Positions 1 through 7,172 of a stretch of DNA of 8,149 bases are shown here, in pieces. The translations under genes were made by a program, and so were the position numbers. This DNA is from an uncultured Clostridium sp. (GTDB taxonomy: Bacteria; Bacillota; Clostridia; Lachnospirales; Lachnospiraceae): contig CALELW010000137.1 in assembly GCA_937902905.1 (NCBI GenBank), positions 1 through 8,149 of the forward strand, written 5' to 3'. Within the stretch, counting starts at the first letter, position 1. The number at the start of each line of letters is the position of its first letter. The notes beneath the pieces are model-generated. The model was not told where the DNA came from, searched no databases, and saw only the letters and a list, made by a program, of their open reading frames with translations.

Positions 1-287
1 TTATTTCCTGTTGTTGTATCTCGGCTTGCTATTTTGGGTGGAAAAAATTCTTTAATTGCAATCGGCAATTCCAGTTTTTCATCCCATCCAATATATGTGA
101 TACCAAACCCACCTTCACCAATTACTTTTCCAATAATATATTTCCCTGCAAGCTTTGTTCCAAGACGCAGGCATCTCGGATTCACCCGGTAATTATTCGG
201 GTCAAATCCACAATGAGGACACACTACATCATCTGCGTTAATTTCCTGCATACAGCCCAGACATATTTTCTTTTCCATCTCACTCAT
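1..287 (-). CDS. Ser/Thr protein kinase with N-terminal zinc ribbon (partial, C-terminus beyond window)
   Basis: This is a eukaryotic-type Ser/Thr kinase, of which 95 codons are in the window before the edge cuts it. My own translation starts MSEMEKKICLGC. Residues 9-26 form a short zinc ribbon: C9-x2-C12, then C23-P-H-C26. The kinase domain starts near residue 50: glycine-rich loop GEGGFGITY at 57-65, then the ATP-anchoring lysine in AIKEFFP (K79). The catalytic loop and activation segment lie outside, so activity cannot be judged. The ATG at 287 is chosen because AGGAGG sits 7 nt upstream and the start overlaps the phosphatase stop as ATGA, implying translational coupling. Kinases paired with PP2C phosphatases normally act as opposing partners on shared cytoplasmic targets; by position, those would be components of the pilus locus upstream (inference). 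A ribbon before the kinase domain suggests a modular sensor or scaffold rather than a plain PknB with PASTA repeats, but the C-terminus is unseen. Confidence 0.9.
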   Translation of the reverse strand, partial: MSEMEKKICLGCMQEINADDVVCPHCGFDPNNYRVNPRCLRLGTKLAGKYIIGKVIGEGGFGITYIGWDEKLELPIAIKEFFPPKIASRDTTTGN

Positions 288-1036
288 TTTTCTGCCTCCT
301 GTAAATCTAAGAAAACGGCAATTGCCGTATAATTATCCATGTTATTGTTTTTGCCGTTTTTTTGTACTATCTTTTGCATTTTAGCAAGCCATATTTCCGG
401 TGTTTTCGCTCGTTTCAGAGTTTTTTCCATATGCTTTTCATCAATGTATTCCCAGAATCCATCTGAGCAGAGCAAAAACACATGATTCTTTCCTTCGTTT
501 TCAATTATTTTTATTGAATTTAATGTTTCTGTCTGGTCATGCATTCCAATTGCCCTTAGCAGGCGGTTTCTATCTGGATGATGACGAATCTCTGATTCAT
601 CAATTTCTCCAGTATTTGCAAGAACCTGACATACACTGTGGTCTGCCGTCCGTTCCACTATTTTCCCATCCACAAAATGGTATAACCGGGAATCTCCAAC
701 ATGTCCCCAACTGATTTTTTCATCCTCAATAAGCAGCAGCACCAAGGTTGTCATCATGTCTTCTGTAACGTCTTCGTTTTCTTTTATCTTCATGATGTCT
801 CTTTGGCACTCACTTACCATTTCTGTAATGAATTTCTCATGACAGTGCTTTCTCTTCTTTTTGTATGATTTCTGAATCTTATCCACCACAAACTTAGACG
901 CCACATCGCCTTTCCCTTGTCCACCCAAACCATCTGCAAGTACAAAACAGCCTTTCTTATCGGTGGCAGTAACACACATACTGTCCTCATTATATGGTCG
1001 GTCACCCTTATCACTAAACACAGCGTATGTAAGCAT
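284..1036 (-). CDS. PP2C-family Ser/Thr protein phosphatase (Stp/PrpC-like)
   Basis: This is a metal-dependent (Mn/Mg) protein Ser/Thr phosphatase of 250 residues, the usual length for stand-alone bacterial PP2C enzymes, predicted cytoplasmic with no membrane segment. The ordered PP2C motifs are complete: RPYNEDS at 13-19 (D18), VLADGLGGQGKGD at 32-44 (metal-binding D35/G36), MMTTLVLLLI at 94-103, WGHVGDSRLY at 110-119, TADHSV at 130-135, LLCSDGFWEYI at 188-198 (D192) and DNYTAIAVF at 234-242 (D234). All aspartates expected for the metal centre are present, so it looks active. The start at 1036 is preferred over the in-frame ATG at 1102: it has AGGGGTGA just upstream, leaves a 14-nt gap to the WG-repeat gene, and begins MLTYAVFSDKG, the typical PP2C N-terminus; the longer version would overlap the upstream gene by about 50 nt. 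It is co-translated with the kinase (ATGA overlap), so it probably reverses that kinase's phosphorylation. I cannot tell its specific substrate. Confidence 0.93.
   Translation of the reverse strand: MLTYAVFSDKGDRPYNEDSMCVTATDKKGCFVLADGLGGQGKGDVASKFVVDKIQKSYKKKRKHCHEKFITEMVSECQRDIMKIKENEDVTEDMMTTLVLLLIEDEKISWGHVGDSRLYHFVDGKIVERTADHSVCQVLANTGEIDESEIRHHPDRNRLLRAIGMHDQTETLNSIKIIENEGKNHVFLLCSDGFWEYIDEKHMEKTLKRAKTPEIWLAKMQKIVQKNGKNNNMDNYTAIAVFLDLQEAEK
295..300 (-). promoter_or_regulatory. Ribosome-binding site of the kinase gene
   Basis: AGGAGG lies 7 nt before the ATG at 287 and inside the last codons of the phosphatase gene. It fixes the kinase start and supports coupled translation of the two enzymes. 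Confidence 0.8.
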
Positions 1037-1040
1037 AAAT

Positions 1041-1048
1041 TCACCCCT
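1041..1048 (-). promoter_or_regulatory. Ribosome-binding site deciding the phosphatase start
   Basis: AGGGGTGA ends 4 nt before the ATG at 1036. It lies directly after the TAA (1051-1053) of the WG-repeat gene and identifies the internal ATG at 1036, not the upstream ATG at 1102, as the real start. Confidence 0.7.
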
Positions 1049-1050
1049 TT

Positions 1051-2355
1051 TTACATATAAAAGACAATCAAATTCCATTGTTCGTTTTCTTTTACAAAAC
1101 AACTCTTTTTCTGAGAAAAATCTTTCGCATCATCAAAACGGCATTCAACTATTTTGTTCTGGTTTTTATTAATAAAACCCCACTTACCGTTTTCCATAAT
1201 AGCGGCATTACCATTTGAAAATGAGCGTGCATTTTCATACTTCGGTTCAATAACAACTTTTCCGTTTATATCGACAAATCCCCATTTACCATTTTTCCTA
1301 ATGGCAGCATATCCTTCTGCGTTAAATGGTTTCGCATCTTCATAAGAATCCTGTCCAATCTTCTTTCCATTCGTATCAATCATAATAACCATTCCATTTT
1401 GTTTGACAAATGCCCTCTTTTGCCGGACAGAAAATCCTATCTCATCTAAGATTACATCATCATACTCACTTTCTCCTACTCGATTTCCCTTCTCATTAAT
1501 CAAAAACCATTTCCCATTATTTTTTACAAATGTAACACCATTAAAGAATACACTTGCGTCCTCATAATTTCCTTTAAAAGCCTCTGAAAAATCATCTTTC
1601 ACAAAAATAAATTTCCCATTTACTTTGATTGCCATAAGTCCTTCCGACAGAGCACGGCACTCCTCAACGGTCTGTTTTTTCGTGTTTACAAATTTTCGAT
1701 TTCCTTCATCATCTATAATATAGCAATCCTCGTCATCCCGAACGACCGCTGTGCCATCCCCTGAAAAGCCTGTTGCCTCCAAATAACGGCTATCAATCAC
1801 ATTATTTCCTTTTTCTGTTACATAACTCCATTTTCCAGAGTCTCCCATCACCGCACAGAATCCATTTCGATATTTCTTTACATCCTGATAGGAAACAAAT
1901 CCCATTTCATATTCTTTTTCCAGTTTACCACGTACTTTCTCAATTGTTTTAGAGGAAATTCCCCTTTTATCTATCTGTTCAAAAGAATCCACACAATTCT
2001 CAAACATTTGCTGTGAATAATAGTAATCAACCAGAACATCATATAATTCTGAACTGTCTGGATATTCTTCAAGTTTCGATTCTGTATAGCGAAGAAAATC
2101 CTGGTCTTCACCTGTGTTTTTATAAAACTTCGCTATTTCTACACTCAATTCGTAGGATGGAGAAATATTATAAGCCTCAAAATATTTCTCCTCTGCATCT
2201 TTATTGATTTTTAATTTAGCAAATTTTCTTGCTGAATTTAGCGCCGTTTGATAACTTTTTGATGTGTCTCTTACTGTAGTAATAAGCATATACCATGCCA
2301 CACCAACCATGACCAAAATGCCTAACGCAATAACCCATCGATTACTTTTTCTCAT
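1051..2355 (-). CDS. Membrane-anchored TPR-like / WG-repeat protein
   Basis: The 434-residue protein starts MRKSNRWVIALG: a short basic N-terminus followed by one hydrophobic segment at about 8-27, suggesting an uncleaved signal anchor with the rest outside the membrane. Residues about 35-150 are helical and TPR-like (for example AEEKYFEAYNISPSYEL, then YPDSSELYDVLVDYYYSQ). Residues about 150-434 are WG-type repeats spaced about 35-40 residues: GKWSYV 174, GKFIFV 247, GKWFLI 281, GMVIMI 321, GKWGFV 356, GKWGFI 390, EQWNLI 425. The last two full units are the most canonical (FVDINGKVVIEPKYENARSF) and the others are diverged. WG repeats form beta-propeller-like or solenoid surfaces whose role is generally unknown; ligand or protein binding is the usual guess. 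The ATG at 2355 has AAGGAG 9 nt upstream. It sits between the peptidase (14-nt gap) and the phosphatase (14-nt gap), so it could be the outward-facing element of the kinase/phosphatase module or an accessory of the pilus; both are inference. Confidence 0.85.
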   Translation of the reverse strand: MRKSNRWVIALGILVMVGVAWYMLITTVRDTSKSYQTALNSARKFAKLKINKDAEEKYFEAYNISPSYELSVEIAKFYKNTGEDQDFLRYTESKLEEYPDSSELYDVLVDYYYSQQMFENCVDSFEQIDKRGISSKTIEKVRGKLEKEYEMGFVSYQDVKKYRNGFCAVMGDSGKWSYVTEKGNNVIDSRYLEATGFSGDGTAVVRDDEDCYIIDDEGNRKFVNTKKQTVEECRALSEGLMAIKVNGKFIFVKDDFSEAFKGNYEDASVFFNGVTFVKNNGKWFLINEKGNRVGESEYDDVILDEIGFSVRQKRAFVKQNGMVIMIDTNGKKIGQDSYEDAKPFNAEGYAAIRKNGKWGFVDINGKVVIEPKYENARSFSNGNAAIMENGKWGFINKNQNKIVECRFDDAKDFSQKKSCFVKENEQWNLIVFYM

Positions 2356-2364
2356 AGCAAATTT

Positions 2365-2370
2365 CTCCTT
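2365..2370 (-). promoter_or_regulatory. Ribosome-binding site of the WG-repeat gene
   Basis: AAGGAG is 9 nt before the ATG at 2355. Its first base is the last base of the prepilin peptidase TAA stop (2370-2372), so the two genes are very probably translationally linked. Confidence 0.7.
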
Positions 2371-2999
2371 TATATACCATTAACTAAAATTGATATTACA
2401 GTTCCTGCTAAAATAGCCGGTGCAAATGGAATTGCCTCACGTTTGCCTCTTTTCTTAATAATCATAAGATACAAACCCACAAAAAAGATGACAATCAAGG
2501 ACATAAAAAGGACTCCAAAAATTCCTTGAATTCCAAGATATAAACTCATTAATAAAATCAGTTTTATATCTCCCATTCCAACACCATTTTTCACCAAAAA
2601 ATATGCAACCAGTAAAAACAACAGCATAATTCCAAGTGCAATAAAGTCAGATTTTATTATGACCAAAAATTGTTCTGTCCGAAAGAAAAATTCAAACGGA
2701 TAAAGAAAAATTCTGATAATCAATCCAAAAAGAAGCATCTTATTTGGAATAATCATTTTCTTCCAATCACACAATGCAATTGGGAAAAGAAGCATAAGCA
2801 GAATACACCTCTTTAAAATTTCCATAAAATGAATTTGATAATGCCAAAGAAGAATTTGTGTTGAAACAAATCCTATCGCACCGGACAAAATGCAAAATAA
2901 CAAAATCTTCTTTTGTGAGTACTGCTTATATAAATACAAATACTCACCCAAAGCGAGCAATATGGTAATTGCCATAAAAACAATAACTTTTGCTATCAA
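2370..2999 (-). CDS. Prepilin peptidase, TadV/CpaA-like (peptidase family A24)
   Basis: This is an integral-membrane aspartic protease that cleaves the short leader of type IV-type prepilins and pseudopilins at the cytoplasmic membrane face. It has 209 residues and about six hydrophobic helices, lacking the N-terminal methylase/cysteine domain of PilD, as is usual for TadV/CpaA. Both catalytic aspartates are visible: D78 in ALCDWKKMIIPN and D144 in the GxGD motif GVGMGDIKL. The downstream FAPAILAG motif (192-199) is also characteristic. The start is TTG at 2999: AGGAGGAGG (3004-3012) lies 4-7 nt upstream, and the TTG overlaps the TGA of the preceding pseudopilin gene (2996-2998), giving a 4-nt gene overlap. 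A later ATG at residue 9 is possible but lacks this signal. Its position directly after a pseudopilin with a G|xxxxE site makes that protein its obvious substrate. I withhold a symbol because several A24 subfamilies look alike at this level. Confidence 0.92.
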   Translation of the reverse strand: MIAKVIVFMAITILLALGEYLYLYKQYSQKKILLFCILSGAIGFVSTQILLWHYQIHFMEILKRCILLMLLFPIALCDWKKMIIPNKMLLFGLIIRIFLYPFEFFFRTEQFLVIIKSDFIALGIMLLFLLVAYFLVKNGVGMGDIKLILLMSLYLGIQGIFGVLFMSLIVIFFVGLYLMIIKKRGKREAIPFAPAILAGTVISILVNGI

Positions 3000-3856
3000 T
3001 TTTCCTCCTCCTGTCCTTCTGCCTTCACATCATCTTCCGTATCCTTCTTTGTTATTTGTGGATCTTCATCGCCTTTCAACCAGCCTCTTGTTCTTGCCGT
3101 CTGTACAATACGAAAAGAAGCATCAATATTTAAAAGCGGAAGCGCCTCAACTTCATACACTGCTATAATTTTAATTTCATTATTGCCAGCCGGGAACAAT
3201 TCCGAATGACTAAAATCAATTGACTCCAAATATGTTCCCTGAGTCTTTTTTACCCCCAGGTTATGCAAATAACTATTAATTTCTTTATCTCCATCCGAGA
3301 GAGAAGACTTTAAATTTTGTTTCACTAATGCTTTTGTCAAGGCGGATGCAATTGCGGATTTTAATTCTTCCGAGGCATTATATGCCAACACCTTGGTTAC
3401 ACCCATCATTAACTCTTTGGGATTGGATGCCATGTCACTAATAGCTGATGCCACTCCGCTTCCCTGTTGTTTTATGCTATCCAGTTTCCCATAAATATTT
3501 TTTATGTTATCCGGACTAATTCCCTGTGCTCCAGCCATATTTCCCTGTTTATCTCCCAATGAAGATATTTCCGAGTACAAAGTTCCTACATCTTCTGCAA
3601 GTTCCGAATAATCCTGCTGCGTCTGAGCAGCCGATTGTCCTGCATTGTACATACTGTCACTCAATCCGGACACTCCGTATAAATATGAATATTCCGATAT
3701 TTCTTTTGCTGCATTATTTATTGCAACTGAAATTTTCATTTGTGCACGACAAATATGAATCAAGCTGAAAATCATCATAAAAGCAAATATGTATACTGAT
3801 AAAACAATAGTTGCTTCTATCGTTATATAGCCTTTTTGTTCTCTTATTTTTCTCAC
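2996..3856 (-). CDS. TadE-like pseudopilin (minor pilin) with canonical prepilin cleavage site
   Basis: The 286-residue protein starts MRKIREQKGYITIEATIVLS. It has a short basic leader, then G9|Y10 with Glu at mature position +5 (E14), the class III prepilin signal processed by TadV-type peptidases, followed by a hydrophobic helix to about residue 35. This is the expected layout of a TadE-like pseudopilin: leader cleaved in the cytoplasm, helix in the membrane or fibre, remainder outside. Residues about 65-200 form a long helical, Ser/Gly/Gln-rich insert; about 205-260 look beta-rich (IKIIAVYEVEALPLLNID) and end at GWLKGDED. The tail (about 260-286) is very acidic and probably disordered. It is longer than classical TadE (roughly 150-200 residues), but the overall form matches proteins I associate with clostridial Tad loci. 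The GTG start at 3856 is supported by GAGGTGG 4 nt upstream. The 3' end overlaps the peptidase start, so enzyme and substrate are coupled. Confidence 0.87.
   Translation of the reverse strand: MRKIREQKGYITIEATIVLSVYIFAFMMIFSLIHICRAQMKISVAINNAAKEISEYSYLYGVSGLSDSMYNAGQSAAQTQQDYSELAEDVGTLYSEISSLGDKQGNMAGAQGISPDNIKNIYGKLDSIKQQGSGVASAISDMASNPKELMMGVTKVLAYNASEELKSAIASALTKALVKQNLKSSLSDGDKEINSYLHNLGVKKTQGTYLESIDFSHSELFPAGNNEIKIIAVYEVEALPLLNIDASFRIVQTARTRGWLKGDEDPQITKKDTEDDVKAEGQEEEN
3004..3012 (-). promoter_or_regulatory. Strong ribosome-binding site specifying a TTG start
   Basis: AGGAGGAGG ends 4 nt before the TTG at 2999 (the upstream AGGAGG register is 7 nt away). It is embedded in the last Glu codons of the preceding gene. 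It is the main evidence for a TTG start of the prepilin peptidase. Confidence 0.8.
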
Positions 3857-3860
3857 AAAA

Positions 3861-3867
3861 CCACCTC
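3861..3867 (-). promoter_or_regulatory. Ribosome-binding site specifying a GTG start
   Basis: GAGGTGG ends 4 nt before the GTG at 3856, in the 19-nt gap after the large TadG-like gene. There is no in-frame ATG close by that would preserve the basic leader before the cleavage motif. Confidence 0.65.
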
Positions 3868-3875
3868 TCTCTTAA

Positions 3876-6800
3876 CTAATATCCAAATCTGGTTTTATAA
3901 TCAATCGTATACCAATTTGTCCCTGTTATTTTATCTTTAGTATAATCATTTATAAATGGCACCGTCGTCAATAACGGTTTTACTAAAATCCTTGCCTGCA
4001 TCTCATAATATACATAAGAGGATGCTAAACTAAATGTACCTTTTTTTAATTCCATATTTTTTTGAATCAAATCTTCCATTCTGAGAAGCATTGTTTCTTC
4101 ATTTGTTATCAGTCCAATCACGGTAAACATTCTCAAATAGTCACTGTATTTCCACGAAAGCAGAGAGCCTGTTACACCATCGGATGCTGAAGTCTCTCCA
4201 CTAACAGAACTACCGAATTTACTCTCAATTTCTTTTTTGAGCGTTTCCTTCATCTTCTCAGCGCCTTTAGAAGCAGATTGCTTCAATTTTTCAGTTAATT
4301 CATTGGTTAAATTAGTAACTGCCCCCGTCGCCGATGATACAACCCCTTTGATACCATTATTTAATTGTTTCATTAACTTCGATACTTCTTTCTTTGCTGC
4401 ATCACCGCCAACTTTCATATTTTGTATCAATCCATCAATTTTGCTATCACCCTGCGTAATAATATATTGAACCGCTTGTTCCTTAATTTTATTTGTAGCT
4501 TCAGAGCCAAAGTCCGTGGCATCTGACCATTGTTTCAACTTTTCTTTCACATATTCCACACTATTTGTCTGACTCACAGCATTTGTGCATATAGAAACAA
4601 GCTGATCAACCACTTGTCCAACATAATTTTCTACATTATCCTCCACAATCTTCCCCACGGCAGCACTAAATTTATCACCGTTTTTTTCAATATCCTTTGT
4701 CAAATTATCTGATGTTTTTGACAGCCATTCATTTAATAATCCTGTTCCTTTATCAATCGCCTCCGCACCTCCTTCTGTAACAATGGTTGCCGTTCTATTA
4801 ATTAACTCTCCAGCCATAGAGCTTGGTTTTGCCACCCATGTAGAACTTGATTTATATAATGGAACCGCTTTACCATCAGACAAATCCGCAATATCAATCG
4901 CACTCTCCACAAGAGCCAAACCAACAATAATCGCAATTTTAGCCATAGGAACTAATGCCGTTAATGGTGGTGCCCCAAAAACAGATGTTGCAATCGCCGT
5001 TGCCGTTCCTGTAATTTCCTTATCTGTAAATGCATACACCAAATTCGATGCAAAACGAATACCATAAATACTAGCATATGCTTTTTCTACACCACGGTCA
5101 CCGCCATAGATAATATACTCAACTTCTTTTCCATACAAATAATTCGTATTCATATCCATCCGCGTTAACGTTTCTGGATTCTCTCCTTTTTCTTTTTCAA
5201 TCGTACTATAAGAAAACATCTCAAGCATATAATCGCTAATATAGAAATTATCTCTTGCACCCTTTAATTTTGTTGAAATGCCCTTAAACATCTTATTCAT
5301 TATGCTGGTAGAATTGCTTAATGCTTTCTTTTGGTTGGTGGACTTTTCAGTTCCATCCCCTAGCTGCTGGCTGTCCCCCCCATGTGATTTCCATACTTGA
5401 CTCGGACGATTTGCCATACTAGCAACGGAATTAGAATTCGCTACCCCTTCTTTTTGCTTTTCTTTTTCTGCTTCTTTCTTATAGTCTTCTTTTTTTTCGT
5501 CTACCTTCTTCTTGCTTTTTTTCGTATTATTCTCTGTTTCGTTTTGTTTGTAATTTTCAACCAAATACGTATAAAATGCTTTCTCCTGTGGCTTTTTTAA
5601 ATCCGGATGTGCCTCATCATTCCAATTGGTAGGAAATTCACCGAGTGCCGGCTGTTGAATTAACTTCTTTGATTCTACCACTGCTGAATCCAACTCACTT
5701 TGTGTTGGATATTGAAGCTTATTTTCAAATTTCTTATTACATACATTTTCAAGTGTTCCGCAATTTGAACCCATTTCGGAAAACGCCCATTCTCCAACTT
5801 TATACTTCTGCACACAATCTCTGATTTTTTTCAATGTTTCAGAAGAACGTTTTACTTTTTTTTTCAATTCCGTAATTTGGCTTTTGTCAAAAGTATTTCG
5901 AATACGTTCAATTTCTTTTTTATCGCTTTGTGCCTGTGTATCTTTTTTTAATTCACTAACACTTGCAGTTTTTTCCCATTGCTGAAGTTTATCGCTAAGA
6001 GAATCAATTAGGTTCTCAATATTCTCAAGATGTTTTATTAGACCTTTATCGCTTTCATTACCATCAAGCCAGCCAATTCTATCAGACAAAAGTTCATAAT
6101 AATCTTCACCTTGTTTTTTTGCCTTAGCAATTGCATCATCTAAATTTTTCTTTTTTCCCTGAATGGAATCATGGTACTTTTGATAAACACTGTCATACTT
6201 TTCAAGAATACTATTTAATTGATTAAAATACTTATTATTCTTGTCTTCTAAAAAATCTTTTACCGACACTTCCTTTCCATCGATTTTCAGCTTTTTATCT
6301 TCATCTAATCCTTTTAAACATTGCATAAGACGTATACACAAATGCAACAACCCCTTATTTTCACTGTACTCTCTGAAAAATTGCTCCAAATAGTTAACAT
6401 TAATTTTATTGTCAACACCTGTTGTTAAATATTTATTATACTGACTTGAATTTTGCATATATTTATCCAAATCATCAATAATTTTTTGCGTTCCACGCAC
6501 GGTAGCTTTCTTATTCGTTGTAATAGACTCATCCATACAAGTTGTCCATTCCCATTTATTAGATGCTTTTTCATAGCTCAAATCAATTTCTTTTGCATTT
6601 TTGAAATATCCATAGGAATAAATATATCTTACATAATCCCCCATCATTGTTTCAATTGAAGTTTTACTAATTAAAAGATTTGAATTCATTGTCCCAAATG
6701 CTGCCTCATTCGGAAAATCCTCTGGCTGTGAAATTCCTGCAGCTTTTTCATAATTGCCAATACAATCTCTAGCTTTTTGACATTCCTCGATTATCTTTGC

Positions 6801-7139
6801 ATGTTCTTCGTAATATTCATTTTTCTTTTCCACCATATCTGTTTTTTTACCCATGCTTTTAAACAAACTAACGGCATCAAAAATACTGGTTCCCATATTT
6901 ACAGGACCACGGTATTTCATAAAATTTACAATTTGCGTCTTTGTAATCGCCGGATTCATAAGACTACCATTCTTTCCTTGCAAAACATTTAACTTAAAAG
7001 AATTTTCCTCCACCGCAATATTTTGTAAATCTGTACTGCTGACACTTCCTCTAAGCTGTTTTGCCCATGTTGCTGCTGTATCTTTATCAATCCCACTTGC
7101 CATAATCGTATCACAATAAAAGCCTTCCATTTTATCCAA
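3876..7139 (-). CDS. C-terminal piece of the TadG-like protein (open frame after the UGA, no credible own start)
   Basis: This is the main body of the interrupted gene, open for 1087 codons from the TTG at 7139. That TTG is only the first possible start after the UGA: it encodes the Leu of FLDKMEGFY, and neither it nor the ATG at 7130 has a purine-rich ribosome-binding site. If made by re-initiation, the product would lack the membrane anchor and stay in the cytoplasm, which conflicts with the expected extracytoplasmic role. So the frame should be read as the downstream part of the 7373 gene. Ten Cys occur here, including two CX5C pairs. The Lys/Glu-rich linker is encoded at 5445-5522. Confidence 0.7.
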   Translation of the reverse strand: MDKMEGFYCDTIMASGIDKDTAATWAKQLRGSVSSTDLQNIAVEENSFKLNVLQGKNGSLMNPAITKTQIVNFMKYRGPVNMGTSIFDAVSLFKSMGKKTDMVEKKNEYYEEHAKIIEECQKARDCIGNYEKAAGISQPEDFPNEAAFGTMNSNLLISKTSIETMMGDYVRYIYSYGYFKNAKEIDLSYEKASNKWEWTTCMDESITTNKKATVRGTQKIIDDLDKYMQNSSQYNKYLTTGVDNKINVNYLEQFFREYSENKGLLHLCIRLMQCLKGLDEDKKLKIDGKEVSVKDFLEDKNNKYFNQLNSILEKYDSVYQKYHDSIQGKKKNLDDAIAKAKKQGEDYYELLSDRIGWLDGNESDKGLIKHLENIENLIDSLSDKLQQWEKTASVSELKKDTQAQSDKKEIERIRNTFDKSQITELKKKVKRSSETLKKIRDCVQKYKVGEWAFSEMGSNCGTLENVCNKKFENKLQYPTQSELDSAVVESKKLIQQPALGEFPTNWNDEAHPDLKKPQEKAFYTYLVENYKQNETENNTKKSKKKVDEKKEDYKKEAEKEKQKEGVANSNSVASMANRPSQVWKSHGGDSQQLGDGTEKSTNQKKALSNSTSIMNKMFKGISTKLKGARDNFYISDYMLEMFSYSTIEKEKGENPETLTRMDMNTNYLYGKEVEYIIYGGDRGVEKAYASIYGIRFASNLVYAFTDKEITGTATAIATSVFGAPPLTALVPMAKIAIIVGLALVESAIDIADLSDGKAVPLYKSSSTWVAKPSSMAGELINRTATIVTEGGAEAIDKGTGLLNEWLSKTSDNLTKDIEKNGDKFSAAVGKIVEDNVENYVGQVVDQLVSICTNAVSQTNSVEYVKEKLKQWSDATDFGSEATNKIKEQAVQYIITQGDSKIDGLIQNMKVGGDAAKKEVSKLMKQLNNGIKGVVSSATGAVTNLTNELTEKLKQSASKGAEKMKETLKKEIESKFGSSVSGETSASDGVTGSLLSWKYSDYLRMFTVIGLITNEETMLLRMEDLIQKNMELKKGTFSLASSYVYYEMQARILVKPLLTTVPFINDYTKDKITGTNWYTIDYKTRFGY

Positions 7140-7169
7140 AAAATCTTTTGTATTATTGGATGAAGCAAG

Positions 7170-7172
7170 TCA
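7170..7172 (-). other. In-frame UGA codon in the TadG-like gene
   Basis: The coding strand reads ATG TAT GGA TGA CTT GCT TCA, that is M-Y-G-stop-L-A-S. The flanking protein fits proteins of this type as I remember them (YGL-hydrophobic-A-x-S), so the missing residue is probably Leu, and one change from TTA would create TGA. The base after the stop is C, a context known to weaken UGA termination in bacteria. UGA is a real stop elsewhere here (2996-2998 and 284-286) and Trp is encoded by UGG, so genome-wide reassignment is unlikely. Confidence 0.9.

Noticed and set aside
400..714. Plus-strand open frame of 104 codons opposite the phosphatase gene
   Set aside because: It is antisense to a well-supported PP2C gene whose motifs fill the same stretch, and its translation shows no family features. 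The same applies to the other plus-strand frames, including the hydrophobic one at 5397-5600, which is only the complement of the Lys-rich linker.
7134..7172. Possible selenocysteine insertion or read-through structure after the UGA (6-bp stem ATCCAA/TTGGAT with a 16-nt loop, starting 8 nt downstream)
   Set aside because: The stem is short, AT-rich and easily a chance event, and the loop does not look like a bacterial SECIS. The expected residue at this position is hydrophobic, not Cys or Sec.
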